Assembly: GCF_023370075.1 (NCBI RefSeq)
Contig: NZ_CP097149.1
Span: forward strand, 2,292,001-2,356,000
Origin: Deinococcus sp. QL22
GTDB taxonomy: Bacteria > Deinococcota > Deinococci > Deinococcales > Deinococcaceae
DNA length: 64,000 bases
Reading direction: 5' to 3'
The notes beneath the pieces are model-generated. The model made no database searches. It was not told the DNA's origin and saw nothing but the letters and a program-made list of their open reading frames with translations. Below are positions 1 to 10,852 of this stretch, piece by piece; the first letter of the stretch is position 1; each line of letters starts with the position of its first letter. The position numbers were made by a program, and so were the translations under genes.

Positions 1-309
1 CAGCATGACCAGCAGCCACAGCCCCCACGCGGCCCCTGCTCCCAGAAATTGAATGGCTCCCACGGTGGCCGGGACGAACAGCAGCCCCAGGATGCCCAAT
101 AGCCCATTGGCGGCAGGTTCTATCCAGTAGAGGCGTACCAGACGCAGGCTCAGCGCGGCCCATAACATCACCATGCCCACCACCGATCCCGGCAGGGGCA
201 GATGCAGCAGCCTGATCAGTCCTTCTCCGAGTGCCGCAAAACCGACCAGAATGCCCAGCCCCAACACCACGCGCAGCGGCGGCGTCAGGGCAGCGGTCTG
301 GGAAGGCAT
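1..309 (-). CDS. CidA/LrgA family membrane protein (C-terminal part missing)
   Basis: The reading frame starts at ATG 309 and runs off the window edge after 103 codons without a stop. It is strongly hydrophobic, with about three membrane segments. The segment GEGLIRLLHLPLPGSVVGMV, followed later by LLGILGLLFVPATVGAI, is typical of the LrgA/CidA holin-like family, whose members are usually 110-140 residues long. In other bacteria these proteins work with an LrgB/CidB partner and affect autolysis or export of small metabolites. A partner gene would be expected just beyond the left edge. The start lies 5 bases after the stop of mtnN on the same strand, so the two genes are probably co-transcribed. 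The family call is confident; the physiological role here is inferred. Confidence 0.8.
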   Translation of the reverse strand, partial: MPSQTAALTPPLRVVLGLGILVGFAALGEGLIRLLHLPLPGSVVGMVMLWAALSLRLVRLYWIEPAANGLLGILGLLFVPATVGAIQFLGAGAAWGLWLLVML

Positions 310-314
310 CCGGC

Positions 315-1025
<711 letters not shown>

Positions 1026-1032
1026 AGCGGGC

Positions 1033-1038
1033 AGTCTA
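1033..1038 (-). promoter_or_regulatory. -10 box of mtnN (leaderless)
   Basis: The minus strand reads TAGACT, followed by 7 bases and then the mtnN ATG. That puts transcription start at or next to the start codon. No clear -35 box is visible. Confidence 0.5.
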
Positions 1039-1082
1039 CAGGAGCCGCGCCGCCGACCCTATGCCCCAGCGGTGCGGCGGCG

Positions 1083-1088
1083 TATGCT
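1083..1088 (+). promoter_or_regulatory. -10 box of the MalY-like gene (leaderless)
   Basis: TATGCT is followed by exactly 6 bases and then ATG 1095, the spacing expected if the A of ATG is +1. Confidence 0.55.
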
Positions 1089-1094
1089 CGCCCT

Positions 1095-2312
1095 ATGACT
1101 GGCCTGCATTCGCCTGAAGTGTCCGCACCAGAAGCTGCCGACGCCCACAGCCAACTCGATCCTGCCGCGCTGCGCCACCCCGATTCTCTGAAATGGATGT
1201 TGTACGACGAGGACGTCATTCCGATGTGGATTGCCGACATGGACTACCCGGTGGCCTCCGCCATCCTGTCTGCCCTGCAAGACCGTCTGACACGCGGTCT
1301 GGGTTATCCGCAACTGATGGGCGATCCACTCCTGACCCGTCTGATTCAGGAAAAGGCCGCCACACAAGGGCTGACCGACCTGCCCACCGAAGGAGTGGCG
1401 CTGCTGCCGGGAGTCGTACCGGGAATTTTTGCTGCCGTACACGCGCTCACCACTCCCGGCGACGGCGTGCTGACCATGCTGCCCGTGTATCACCCCTTTC
1501 ACATGAGCATCAATGATCAGCGCCGCGTGGTGCAGGCCGCCGCCCTCACCGACTCGGGCATCCGCTGGGAAATCGATTGGGAAGCGTTGGAGGGGGCGGT
1601 CACGCCGTCCACGCGCCTGATGCTGCTGTGCCACCCCCACAACCCCACCGGGCGTGTGTGGGACGCCGAAGAACTGGGCAAACTGCGCGACTTTGCTCTG
1701 CGCCACAACCTCTATGTGTGTTCGGATGAACTGCACGCCGATCTCCGTTTTGCCAAGGCTCCATTTGAATCGTTTGCTGCCGATCCGCGTGTGCGGGGCC
1801 GCACGGTCACTCTGACGGGGCCGTGCAAGGCGTTTAACACGGCGGGACTGGGCATCGGGGCCATGCTCAGCCACGACCCGGCCCTGATCAAGCGCCTGAA
1901 AACAGCGGTGGGCGGCCTGATGGGACATCCCAGCGCCCTGAGCATCACCATGTGGCAGGCAGCCTTGCAAGAAGGCGGCCCCTGGCTGGCCGAAACGGTG
2001 GCCTATCTGCGGGGCAACCGCGACTTTTTGCAGGCGTTTTTGGCCGAGCACTTGCCGTATATCAAGTCCTATACAGTCGAGAGCACCTACCTCGCGTGGC
2101 TGGATGTGCGCTCTCATCCGCAGGCGGGCAACATTCAGCAGCTTTTGCTGGAAGAGGCGCGTGTTGCCATTCACAACGGCCCCGTGTTCGCGCCCGATCC
2201 GCAAAAGGCCGAATATCAGGGGTTTATTCGGGTCAACTTTGCCACCAGCCGTGCGCTGTTAGCCGAGGCATTGGAGCGGATGGCGGGGGTGTTAGGCGGG
2301 GCGGTGGAATAA
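1095..2312 (+). CDS. MalY/PatB family PLP-dependent C-S lyase or aminotransferase
   Basis: This 405-residue fold-type I PLP enzyme looks like a cystathionine beta-lyase of the MalY/PatB group. IADMDYPVASAI near residue 46 and HNPTGR at about 182-187 are characteristic. SDELHADL (about 210-217) carries the Asp that contacts the PLP ring nitrogen. K245 in TGPCKAFNTAG is the expected Schiff-base lysine, in the place of the SPSKTFN motif of the family. The open frame extends further upstream, but the TATGCT box 6 bases before ATG 1095 argues for that start. Likely reactions are beta-elimination from cystathionine or cysteine conjugates. A plain aminotransferase role cannot be excluded from sequence. 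It is divergent from mtnN, so both could touch sulfur amino acid metabolism (inference). Confidence 0.85.
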   Translation: MTGLHSPEVSAPEAADAHSQLDPAALRHPDSLKWMLYDEDVIPMWIADMDYPVASAILSALQDRLTRGLGYPQLMGDPLLTRLIQEKAATQGLTDLPTEGVALLPGVVPGIFAAVHALTTPGDGVLTMLPVYHPFHMSINDQRRVVQAAALTDSGIRWEIDWEALEGAVTPSTRLMLLCHPHNPTGRVWDAEELGKLRDFALRHNLYVCSDELHADLRFAKAPFESFAADPRVRGRTVTLTGPCKAFNTAGLGIGAMLSHDPALIKRLKTAVGGLMGHPSALSITMWQAALQEGGPWLAETVAYLRGNRDFLQAFLAEHLPYIKSYTVESTYLAWLDVRSHPQAGNIQQLLLEEARVAIHNGPVFAPDPQKAEYQGFIRVNFATSRALLAEALERMAGVLGGAVE

Positions 2313-2554
2313 AAGTATGGGTTTTGGTCTGCCCCCAGGCCTTTCCCCAACTCCCGCACCCAAGGGGTCAGGGGAGTTATCCGCAGCGCTCGGCAGGATT
2401 GATCTTGTCGCATTCAGGCTCGGCTTGTTTGTTCATCTAAAGCGGAATTGCCAGTTGTCTTTGAACTGGGATTAGCCCGCGCGTTGCACGCACCTTGGCG
2501 CCTCATAGGGATTTGGGCGGGGCCGTGTTGAGGTGGCGGTGTGGTGTTGGCTCC

Positions 2555-3619
2555 TCACCCTTGAGGGGGGAGGCTGGGAGGGGGTGAATTGCCCTCACTC
2601 TCCTCTTGCTCATTCAACAGCCCCACCAACGCCCCAAAACTCACTAACGCACCAGAGTCGTCACTGTCTTTTGGCGCTGTTACCAACGCTTCTATTTCTG
2701 CCGCACTGTCTGTGTCGCTTATCGTCCACGCGGCCATCAAGGCGGCTCGGCATTGTGTGAGTATCGGCAATCGGCCTTCCCAGTCAGTGTTAATCGAGCA
2801 GACTCGGCGGTATCCGTCCAGCAGATGCGGCCCCAGCGTGGTCAACAGGTCAGTGGGCAATTCCAGCTGAGCGCGGGCCAGATCGGTTGCCAGCGGGCCG
2901 AACACAGGTTCGTCAAAATCGATGATGACCACGCGCCTGCCGTCCCAGATGGCATTCCCGGGCCGCAGATCGCCGTGCGTGAGGCCGTAGCCCTCACTCC
3001 AGCTTTGTTCAGGATCGGCTGGGTCAGGCCAGCATCCAGCCGGGCCGCCCCATTCATCCACCAAGGGGGTCAGGCGGGCAAAATGGCGAGCCAGATCAGG
3101 GTGCTTGGCAGCGTGTGGCGCGGCACGGTGCCAGAAAAAGCGCCATGACGGGAATACCCCAGCGAGGGATGGGTCAAGCATGTTCGGTGTGCAGGGGGTG
3201 GGCTGAAAGTTGCGCCCAGCCACGTGCAGTTCTCCAATGGCCTGCCCGAATGCCCGGTACAGCGCGGGCGTCGGCGGCAAGTCCGACACGCGGGGGCCGT
3301 CTATCCAGCCGATGGCCGTGACCAGAAAGCCGTCTGGCAAAGCCTCTACCCAGTTTCCGACAAGGCTGGGAAGTGGTGGGCAAACACCCGCTCCTGCCGT
3401 GTACGCATGGCGCAGGAAGTCCAGCGGCGGGCGCAGGGCGTCGGGGTTACGCAGGCTGGAATGGGTGAAGCGTAGGGCGATGTCTCCGGCGGCGGTGGTG
3501 CCCCGGTACACGTGATTGAACCCCAGATTCACCGGGCGCACGTTGCCCGCGCCCCAGCGTTCGGCTCCGGCGGCCACCAGATCGGGCGTGAGGCAGCTCA
3601 GGGCGGCTTGCCAGTTCAT
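2555..3619 (-). CDS. Phosphotransferase (APH / homoserine kinase type II family)
   Basis: This 354-residue protein has the eukaryotic-like kinase fold of aminoglycoside phosphotransferases. The catalytic loop is HGDLRPGN (215-222, with Asp217 the base) and the metal-binding segment is IIDFDEP (232-238). The small-molecule substrate cannot be read from sequence; sugars, amino alcohols or homoserine are all possible. It starts 5 bases after the hisG stop and probably belongs to the hisZ-hisG operon. The last dozen residues (Pro/Ser-rich, near SPPPSLPPQ) run into a GC-rich intergenic repeat that resembles DNA at about 5580-5640. The C-terminus may therefore have been extended by repeat DNA. Confidence 0.8.
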   Translation of the reverse strand: MNWQAALSCLTPDLVAAGAERWGAGNVRPVNLGFNHVYRGTTAAGDIALRFTHSSLRNPDALRPPLDFLRHAYTAGAGVCPPLPSLVGNWVEALPDGFLVTAIGWIDGPRVSDLPPTPALYRAFGQAIGELHVAGRNFQPTPCTPNMLDPSLAGVFPSWRFFWHRAAPHAAKHPDLARHFARLTPLVDEWGGPAGCWPDPADPEQSWSEGYGLTHGDLRPGNAIWDGRRVVIIDFDEPVFGPLATDLARAQLELPTDLLTTLGPHLLDGYRRVCSINTDWEGRLPILTQCRAALMAAWTISDTDSAAEIEALVTAPKDSDDSGALVSFGALVGLLNEQEESEGNSPPPSLPPQG

Positions 3620-3624
3620 AGGCT

Positions 3625-4272
3625 TTACCCCACCGTGTCGGCAGCTACCAGTGCGCGCAGCCGTTCTATCAGCGGGCGCAGCCGCTCTCGCCGCAGTTTC
3701 AGGGCTGCGCGGTTCACCACCAACCTTGCGCTCGATTCGAACAGCACGTCCACTTCTTCCAGGTTGTTGGCCCGTAGGGTGCCGCCCGTCTGCACCAAAT
3801 CGATCACGGCGTCGGCCAATCCGGTCAGGGCAGCCAGTTCTATGTTGCCGCTCAGTTTCACAATTTCGGCGGGAATGCCCTGCGCGTTCAGGTAGGCGCG
3901 GGCGGCACGCGGGTACTTGGTGCCCACCCGCCCGATGGTTCCGCTGGCCCCGATTTCGCGGATCAGCGAGAGACGGCAGGCAGCGAAACGGAGATCTACA
4001 GGTTCATAGACGGCGCGGCCTGACTCGATCAGCACGTCTTTGCCCACGATGCCTACGTCGGCCACGCCCAAATCTACATACACGGGCACATCCTGATTCC
4101 GCAGTTCCAGCAGGGTCACGCCGGGAAATTCGTGGCGCAGAGCACGCGATTTTTCGGGCATGGTCAGGGGCAGGCCAGCGCGGGCCAGCAGCACGAGGGC
4201 TTCTTCCAGAATGCGGCCTTTGGGGAGCGCCAGCGTGAGGTGATCGGGCGTGCGCGTGGGGGCGGGGGTCAT
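3625..4272 (-). CDS. hisG: ATP phosphoribosyltransferase, short form, catalytic subunit
   Basis: This 215-residue enzyme catalyses the first step of histidine synthesis, joining ATP and PRPP to give phosphoribosyl-[15 protein letters not shown] is at the N-terminus, and [18 protein letters not shown] is the PRPP-binding segment. The C-terminal ACT-like regulatory domain of long HisG is absent, so this is the HisGS type that needs HisZ. The ATG overlaps the hisZ stop (ATGA), giving translational coupling with the partner subunit. The histidine pathway genes downstream of this step are not in the window. Confidence 0.95.
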   Translation of the reverse strand: MTPAPTRTPDHLTLALPKGRILEEALVLLARAGLPLTMPEKSRALRHEFPGVTLLELRNQDVPVYVDLGVADVGIVGKDVLIESGRAVYEPVDLRFAACRLSLIREIGASGTIGRVGTKYPRAARAYLNAQGIPAEIVKLSGNIELAALTGLADAVIDLVQTGGTLRANNLEEVDVLFESSARLVVNRAALKLRRERLRPLIERLRALVAADTVG

Positions 4273-5435
4273 GCGCCTCCCCCATTGCTACCGGAACTGT
4301 CTACATCAGAAAAAGTGTTGCCCTGCACCATGCGTTTAATCCCCCGTGCCACACAGAAGGCCTGTAGTTCCGCCCTGTCGTCCGTCCACGCCAGCTCTGC
4401 CGTGAGGCCAGCGGCGCGGGCCAACGTTGCGCCCGCCAAATCCAGTGCCAGCACCACTTCGGGTTCGGGCGGCAGCGTGGGGGCCAGCACCCCGGTCAGG
4501 CGTTCCAGCCCCACCGCGAAGCCTGCACCGGGCAGCCCGCCTTCCAGCGCGTACCGTCCACCGCCCAACACGGGCTGATTCAGGCCGTCGGCGTAGGCCC
4601 GAAAGGTGATGCCCGTGTAGTAGCCGTAACGCCGACTGACGCCCAGATCGAACAGCAGGGGGCCGCTGTAGAGGGCCGCTACCGTGCGAAGGTGCGCCAC
4701 CGCGTCCCTTGCCCGCTCGCCCTGAGCCAAGCCCCCAGCGGTGTCCAGCACTTCCGCGCCGCCGTACAGATCAGTCAGGGCGTGCAGCGTGCGCGTCACC
4801 TCCGCGCTGAGGCCGTCTCGCCGCGCCAGCAGGTCTACATCTGCGCCACTTTTGCGGTCAATGGCGTCGTGCAGGGCGTCCCGCGCCTCTCCGTGCAGGC
4901 CCGCGTCTTCCAGCACGGCGTCCACGAAGCCCGGATAACCCACCTCTAGCTGAGCCGAAACGCCCACCGCCCCCAGCGCCGCCGCCGCCAAGTGCAGCAG
5001 TTCGGCGTCGGCCTGCGGAGTCGCCACGCCGATCAGTTCCACGCCCACCTGATAGAACTCGCGCAGCCGCCCCAGTTCGCTGGTCAGTGCCCGCAGCCAC
5101 AGCCGCCCGCCGTAGTGCAGGCGCAATGGGAATGGCCCCGCTGGAAAACGGGAACGCACCAGCCGCCCCATCGCGGTGGTGAATTCGCTGCGGAGGGCCA
5201 AGACTTGCCCGCCCGAATCGATCAGCTTGAAGGCCCGCGCATCTTGCGGGTGGTCTGCGCTGGCGTATTCGAGGGCCGGAAGCTCGACGCCCCGGTACCC
5301 CCAAGCGCCGAAGACCTCGACGAGTCGCGCCCGCAAATGCTCGCGCTGTGCCCATTCGGGCGGCAACACATCCCGCGTGCCTTCGGGAATGGCAGCGGCG
5401 CGGGGCGGGGCAGGCGAACGGACGGGAGAACTCAC
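4269..5435 (-). CDS. hisZ: ATP phosphoribosyltransferase regulatory subunit (HisRS-like)
   Basis: This 388-residue paralogue of histidyl-tRNA synthetase forms the hetero-octamer with short HisG and carries histidine feedback inhibition. The class II synthetase core is recognisable: [13 protein letters not shown] at the start, [13 protein letters not shown] followed by an altered motif 2 ([11 protein letters not shown]), and [14 protein letters not shown] near residue 270. The anticodon-binding domain of true HisRS is lacking, and the neighbouring short hisG fits HisZ rather than HisS. I chose GTG 5435 because TATCAT ends exactly 6 bases upstream. A longer frame upstream runs through repeat-rich intergenic DNA and is unlikely to be translated. 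Confidence 0.9.
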   Translation of the reverse strand: MSSPVRSPAPPRAAAIPEGTRDVLPPEWAQREHLRARLVEVFGAWGYRGVELPALEYASADHPQDARAFKLIDSGGQVLALRSEFTTAMGRLVRSRFPAGPFPLRLHYGGRLWLRALTSELGRLREFYQVGVELIGVATPQADAELLHLAAAALGAVGVSAQLEVGYPGFVDAVLEDAGLHGEARDALHDAIDRKSGADVDLLARRDGLSAEVTRTLHALTDLYGGAEVLDTAGGLAQGERARDAVAHLRTVAALYSGPLLFDLGVSRRYGYYTGITFRAYADGLNQPVLGGGRYALEGGLPGAGFAVGLERLTGVLAPTLPPEPEVVLALDLAGATLARAAGLTAELAWTDDRAELQAFCVARGIKRMVQGNTFSDVDSSGSNGGGA

Positions 5436-5441
5436 CGGGGC

Positions 5442-5447
5442 ATGATA
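5442..5447 (-). promoter_or_regulatory. -10 box of the hisZ-hisG operon (leaderless)
   Basis: TATCAT on the minus strand, then 6 bases, then GTG 5435. This is the canonical leaderless spacing. Confidence 0.55.
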
Positions 5448-5460
5448 GCGGGCGGGGGGC

Positions 5461-5712
5461 GGGTCTAAGGGGGTGGGGCGGGTTCGCCGCTGAACTGTCC
5501 CCTCGCCCCGCTGATGCTCAGCGCCCCTCTCCACAAGGGGCGAGAGCGAACAGCAGATGCAAAGAACTGAGTTTAAGCTCCTCACCCTTGGCTTGCAAAG
5601 CTCCGTAGGAGAGGGGGGGAGGCTGGGGCCCGCAGAGCTGCGGAGCAGATGGGGTGAGTGAGCGAAGCGATTGCTCTTTCAGTCTTCCTCAGACCCTCGA
5701 CCCTTAGACGTC
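5461..5712. repeat. Composite intergenic repeat region between hisZ and pyrC
   Basis: This noncoding stretch holds several modules seen elsewhere in the window. GGGTCTAAGG lies at 5461-5470 and its inverse (CCCTTAGACG) at 5701-5710. CGCAGAGCTGCGGAGCAGAT lies at 5631-5650, nearly identical to 43906-43925. A run at 5578-5627 with GCTCCTCACCCTTG and GGGGGAGGCTGGG resembles 2549-2580. No gene is credible here. Confidence 0.55.
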
Positions 5713-5726
5713 CTGCCGCCTCGAAC

Positions 5727-6992
5727 TCACTCCCGCCTGTACGCCACCGCCCCGCCCACCACCGTCAGCGTCGGCCACCCGCGAAGGCTTTCGCCTGCCC
5801 ACGGCGTGAATTTGGCTTTGCTCTTGAACTCAGCCGGGTTCACGGTGCGCTCGGTTTCCAAGTCGAACACGGTCAGGTCGGCGGGGGCGCCTGCTTCCAG
5901 CGAGGGTTCGGGCCAGCCCATGACGCGGGCGGGGGCCTGCGTCATCAGGTCAAGCAGGCGCTCCAGCCCCAGCACCTCTCCAAACCGCGTCCACATCAGT
6001 GGAAAGGCCAGTTCTATGTAGGCAATTCCAGACGGCGCGGTCAGCAGATCGCGTTCCTTTTCGGCGCGGGTATGGGGCGCATGGTCGGTGGCGATGCAGT
6101 CCACGCTGCCGTCCAGCAGACCCCTCAGCAGGTGTTCGGCATCGGCCTGAGTTCGCAGGGGAGGGGCCACTTTGTAGATGGAATCGAAGGAACGCAGCGC
6201 CTCGTCGGTGAGGGTCAGGTGGTGGGGGCAAACCTCGCAGGTCACGGGCAGGCCGCGCCGTTTGGCTTCCCGCACCAAGTCCAGCGCCCGCGCCGTGGAG
6301 AGGTGTTGAACGTGCAGGCGCACGGGGCGGTCCTGTGCCTGCAAGCCTGCCACGATTTCTATGTCCCGCGCCACCCGCGCCGCTTCTGCCGCTGCCGGGT
6401 TGCCGGGCAGACCCAACGCCTCGCTGACTGCGCCCTCGTTCATCACGCCGTCGGCCCGCAGGCTGGCGTCTTCGGCGTGTACGCTGACCACCATGCCGAG
6501 GCTGCCTGCATATTCCAGCCCCAGCCGCAGCACCCGTGCGTCCTCGTTGGTGCGGCCATCGTCGGTAAACATGGCCGCGCCCGCTTCCTGCAAAAAGGTC
6601 AGTTCGGCCAGCGTTTCGCCCGCTTGCCCCCTCGTCAGGGCCGCCGCAGGCCGCAGCCGCGCAAAGCCGAGGCGGTTGGCCTTCTCGATCAGTGAGCGCA
6701 CGATGGCGGGGTCATCCACCACAGGCGACGTGTTGGGCATAGACACCACCGTGCCGTAGCCGCCCGCCGCAGCCGCCGCGAGGCCCGACGCGAGGTCTTC
6801 TTTTTCCGTTTGCCCCGGCTCCCGCAGATGCGCGTGCAATTCGATCAGCGCAGGCGCAAGCGTCCCGCCCTTGCCGTCTATGAGTTCGCCCTCAGCGGGC
6901 AAGTTCCAGCCTTTAATCAGGCCGTTTTCTAGGGTGATGGATTCCAACGTATTGGAATTTGGACGGCGGATATTGATGATTGTTAGGGTCAT
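5727..6992 (-). CDS. pyrC: Dihydroorotase
   Basis: This 421-residue type I dihydroorotase catalyses the third step of pyrimidine synthesis, cyclising carbamoyl-aspartate to dihydroorotate. It is an amidohydrolase barrel. The metal site HAHLREPG is at 53-60, and the catalytic Asp is about 303 in CIATDHAPHT. The AT-rich start of the frame (6900-6992) borders the AT-rich ORF upstream. I chose ATG 6992 because GGGAG sits 5 bases before it and the family begins here; an upstream ATG at 7043 lies inside the preceding ORF. It is the last gene of the pyrR-pyrB-x-pyrC operon. In Thermus, dihydroorotase associates with the aspartate carbamoyltransferase of the same cluster. Confidence 0.93.
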   Translation of the reverse strand: MTLTIINIRRPNSNTLESITLENGLIKGWNLPAEGELIDGKGGTLAPALIELHAHLREPGQTEKEDLASGLAAAAAGGYGTVVSMPNTSPVVDDPAIVRSLIEKANRLGFARLRPAAALTRGQAGETLAELTFLQEAGAAMFTDDGRTNEDARVLRLGLEYAGSLGMVVSVHAEDASLRADGVMNEGAVSEALGLPGNPAAAEAARVARDIEIVAGLQAQDRPVRLHVQHLSTARALDLVREAKRRGLPVTCEVCPHHLTLTDEALRSFDSIYKVAPPLRTQADAEHLLRGLLDGSVDCIATDHAPHTRAEKERDLLTAPSGIAYIELAFPLMWTRFGEVLGLERLLDLMTQAPARVMGWPEPSLEAGAPADLTVFDLETERTVNPAEFKSKAKFTPWAGESLRGWPTLTVVGGAVAYRRE

Positions 6993-7472
6993 TGGGACTC
7001 CCATTGGTTCTACGAGGATTGGATCAAAGCTGAAATGCTGCACACTTGTTCTAGTCTGTCAACCGAGATCGTTAAACTCATTGAGTTATTTCCGTCGCGC
7101 CACTCAGCAGATTCTTTGAGTTGAGGTTCTATGTCTTCCCATAGTTGCTCATTCAAAGTCAGTGTGTTAGGCGTTCCTAGTTGGTTCTGAAAAATGGACA
7201 GATATTCGGAAAACATTGGGCGATGTTGAGCATGAATGGCTGCCGCATCGTCACTGGTGAATAGTTCTGGAATGGGAATTGAGAAGATAGGAAAATGAAC
7301 TGTTTGTGCTCTGGAAATCATCGGCTGGTGGCTTGCATCTATTCTTCTTTCTCTGATTTCTTGATTGGGCAGGCCATGTAAAGAAGCTGCGTGCATCAAG
7401 GAAAACTGCTCTGCCTCTTTGTAAACTTCAATGATCAGATCAGATAATTTCTGAACTTCTTGATCTATCAAA

Positions 7473-9048
<1,576 letters not shown>

Positions 9049-9079
9049 ATGAACTCCTCTCCTGCCTCACAGGGCGGGC

Positions 9080-9097
9080 GCGACCTCACGGGATCGC
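9080..9097 (-). promoter_or_regulatory. PyrR-binding RNA hairpin
   Basis: In the transcript, GCGA-UCCCGUGAGG-UCGC has a 4-bp top stem closing a loop that matches the PyrR binding-loop consensus ARUCCNGNGAGGYU at nearly every fixed position. It lies 16 bases upstream of the leader ORF's AGGAGAGGAG tract, so bound PyrR could block ribosome loading there. I could not place the operon promoter with confidence; TAAACT near 9160 is a candidate. Confidence 0.75.
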
Positions 9098-9233
9098 AGA
9101 GAAAGGTGACTGTGATTCTGGGTGGATCAGGTCAGGGTTGACCCCTCTTCCGCAGGAGAGTTTAGCAGCTCGGCGAGATCTGACTGCCGCGCCGCCTTCC
9201 GGAAAAATTACCTTCCGCTAAAGCTGCACTAAA

Positions 9234-9254
9234 CTTGACATGATAGCACTCAAG
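9234..9254 (+). promoter_or_regulatory. HAIR inverted repeat (HspR operator)
   Basis: CTTGACA-N7-ACTCAAG differs from the HspR-associated inverted repeat (CTTGAGT-N7-ACTCAAG) by only two bases in one half. It completely covers the -35 box of hsp20, so bound HspR would exclude RNA polymerase. HspR is a known heat-shock repressor in D. radiodurans. Confidence 0.75.
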
Positions 9255-9263
9255 GAATACTAT
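9235..9263 (+). promoter_or_regulatory. hsp20 promoter
   Basis: A consensus -35 TTGACA (9235-9240), a 17-base spacer, and -10 TACTAT (9258-9263). The expected start is near 9270, giving a leader of about 60 bases. Confidence 0.8.
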
Positions 9264-9326
9264 ACGTACATCAGCGCAGAGCCATGAAAGCGGTGGCCAG
9301 CGCGACCAATTTCAGGAGGTACAAGA

Positions 9327-9785
9327 GTGATGCGATTTGATCCCTTCCGTGACATCGAAGAATTGACCCAGCGTATGGATCGTGCCTTTGGCGCGGCCAG
9401 CACCGCCCCCGCCCGCCTCGCCCCCCCGGTCGACGTGCATGAGGACGAAACCGGACTGGAACTGACCCTCGATTTGCCCGGTGTGCAGGCCGACGCCATT
9501 CAGATTGAGGCCGAGAACCAGACCCTGACCGTGCAGGCCGAGCGCAGCTACAGCCGCCGCGAAGGCCGCACTGCACACCGTGTAGAACGCGCACACGGCG
9601 TATTGGCCCGCACCTTCAGCGTGCCCGCCAAATACGACCTGACCAAGGTGGAAGCCGACTACCAGAACGGTACGCTGACCCTGCGTGTGCCCCGCAGCGA
9701 GGCCGCCCAGAAGCGCACGGTGACGGTTCGCACAGGTGGGCAGTTGGAAGCCGCGCCCAAGACGGTAGACGCCCCTAGCGCGTAA
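9327..9785 (+). CDS. hsp20: Small heat-shock protein, Hsp20/alpha-crystallin family
   Basis: This 152-residue ATP-independent holdase chaperone has an alpha-crystallin domain spanning roughly residues 30-135. VDVHEDETGLELTLDLPGV opens it, and GTLTLRVPRSEA is a version of the conserved GVL motif region. Two starts are possible: GTG 9327 (7 bases after AGGAGG) and ATG 9330 (10 bases after). The GTG has the better spacing and adds only one Met. It is a single-gene unit. A strong promoter overlapped by a HAIR operator lies upstream and a perfect terminator downstream, so heat induction through HspR release is the likely control. Confidence 0.93.
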   Translation: MMRFDPFRDIEELTQRMDRAFGAASTAPARLAPPVDVHEDETGLELTLDLPGVQADAIQIEAENQTLTVQAERSYSRREGRTAHRVERAHGVLARTFSVPAKYDLTKVEADYQNGTLTLRVPRSEAAQKRTVTVRTGGQLEAAPKTVDAPSA

Positions 9786-9797
9786 GCTCAGTTCAAG

Positions 9798-9838
9798 AGC
9801 CTGCCCACATCTATAACGGTGTGGGCAGGCTTTTTTTA
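9798..9838 (+). terminator. hsp20 terminator
   Basis: Perfect 12-bp stem AGCCTGCCCACA / TGTGGGCAGGCT followed by seven T. Confidence 0.92.
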
Positions 9839-9890
9839 TTGGATCGGGGAGTGTGAACCGTAGAAGCAGCTCAACTCCGATCCTCATTCC

Positions 9891-10805
9891 CTACACTCGC
9901 TCGTCCATCTGCCGCTGCCGATCCCGAAACTGCTGCTTTTGCTTGTCCGTGGTCTGGGCGTGGCAATGCTCGCAGCTCACGCCGCGTTCAAAGTGGGCGT
10001 GCTGCGTTTCTTCTGCCGTCAGAGGCCAGCCGCAGCTGTGGCACATTTCGCCCCCGCCGACCTCCAGGCCGTGCCTCACCGTCACGCGGCCATCAAAGAC
10101 AAAGCATTCGCCGTTCCAGAGGCTCTGGTCACTCTGCACGTGTTCCAGATACCCAAGAATGCCGCCCTGCAAGTGCAGCACGTCGGTAAAGCCGCGCTGA
10201 CGCAGCAGACTGGTGCTTTTTTCGCAGCGAATCCCGCCCGTGCAGAACATGGCGATCCGTTTGCCTTCCTGCCCCCGCAACTGCTCGTCGGCCCACGCCG
10301 GAAACTCGCGGAAGCTGTCTATTTCGGGGTTCACTGCGCCCTGAAAGGTGCCTGCCTTGACCTCGTAGCGGTTGCGCGTGTCGATTACCAGCACATCCGG
10401 GTCTTGCAGCAGAGCGTTCCACTCGGTGGGCGTCACGTATCGCCCCGCTTCTTCGGGCGGCGTCACGGGTACACCCATCGTCACGATTTCGCGTTTCAGC
10501 CGCACTTTCAGGCGTTTGAAGGGCTGCTCGGCGCTGGCTGATTCCTTATATTCCATCCCTGTAAACCCGGCGGCGATCAGGGCCGTGTGCCACTCGCTCA
10601 CCGCTTCCCGCGATCCGGCCAGCGTGCCGTTGATGCCTTCGGGCGCAACGATCAGCGTGCCGCATAAGCTCAGGCGACTGGCGATTTCCAGCAGATGCTC
10701 ACGCAGGGCGGCAGCGTCCGGCACAGCGCGGAACTGGTAGAGGGCGGCCACGATCCAAGCGGGCTGGAGTTCAGATGGGTTTATTACAGGGGCAATCGCG
10801 GCCAT
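9891..10805 (-). CDS. trhO: tRNA uridine(34) hydroxylase (rhodanese family)
   Basis: This 304-residue protein of the YceA/TrhO family performs prephenate-independent oxygen-dependent hydroxylation of wobble uridine in tRNA. It has an N-terminal ferredoxin-like domain (GTLIVAPEGINGTLAG, about 49-64). The central rhodanese domain has the active Cys188 in FCTGGIRCEKS. A Cys-rich C-terminal zinc-binding segment (CHSCGWPL ... CEHCHAQ) follows. I prefer ATG 10805 because TATACT lies 10 bases upstream; an in-frame ATG at 10841 would put that box inside the coding sequence. Its upstream neighbour is a small membrane protein on the same strand. Confidence 0.9.
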   Translation of the reverse strand: MAAIAPVINPSELQPAWIVAALYQFRAVPDAAALREHLLEIASRLSLCGTLIVAPEGINGTLAGSREAVSEWHTALIAAGFTGMEYKESASAEQPFKRLKVRLKREIVTMGVPVTPPEEAGRYVTPTEWNALLQDPDVLVIDTRNRYEVKAGTFQGAVNPEIDSFREFPAWADEQLRGQEGKRIAMFCTGGIRCEKSTSLLRQRGFTDVLHLQGGILGYLEHVQSDQSLWNGECFVFDGRVTVRHGLEVGGGEMCHSCGWPLTAEETQHAHFERGVSCEHCHAQTTDKQKQQFRDRQRQMDERV

Positions 10806-10815
10806 TACGGGCGGC

Positions 10816-10821
10816 AGTATA
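10816..10821 (-). promoter_or_regulatory. -10 box of trhO
   Basis: TATACT on the minus strand, 10 bases before ATG 10805. Any leader would be only about 3-4 bases. Confidence 0.45.
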
Positions 10822-10852
10822 AGCGGTGGGGGCCGGGGCAAAGGCGGGCGCT

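Noticed and set aside
4269..5435. Histidyl-tRNA synthetase (hisS)
   Set aside because: Synthetase motif 2 is altered, the anticodon-binding domain is missing and the gene is coupled to short-form hisG, so HisZ fits better.
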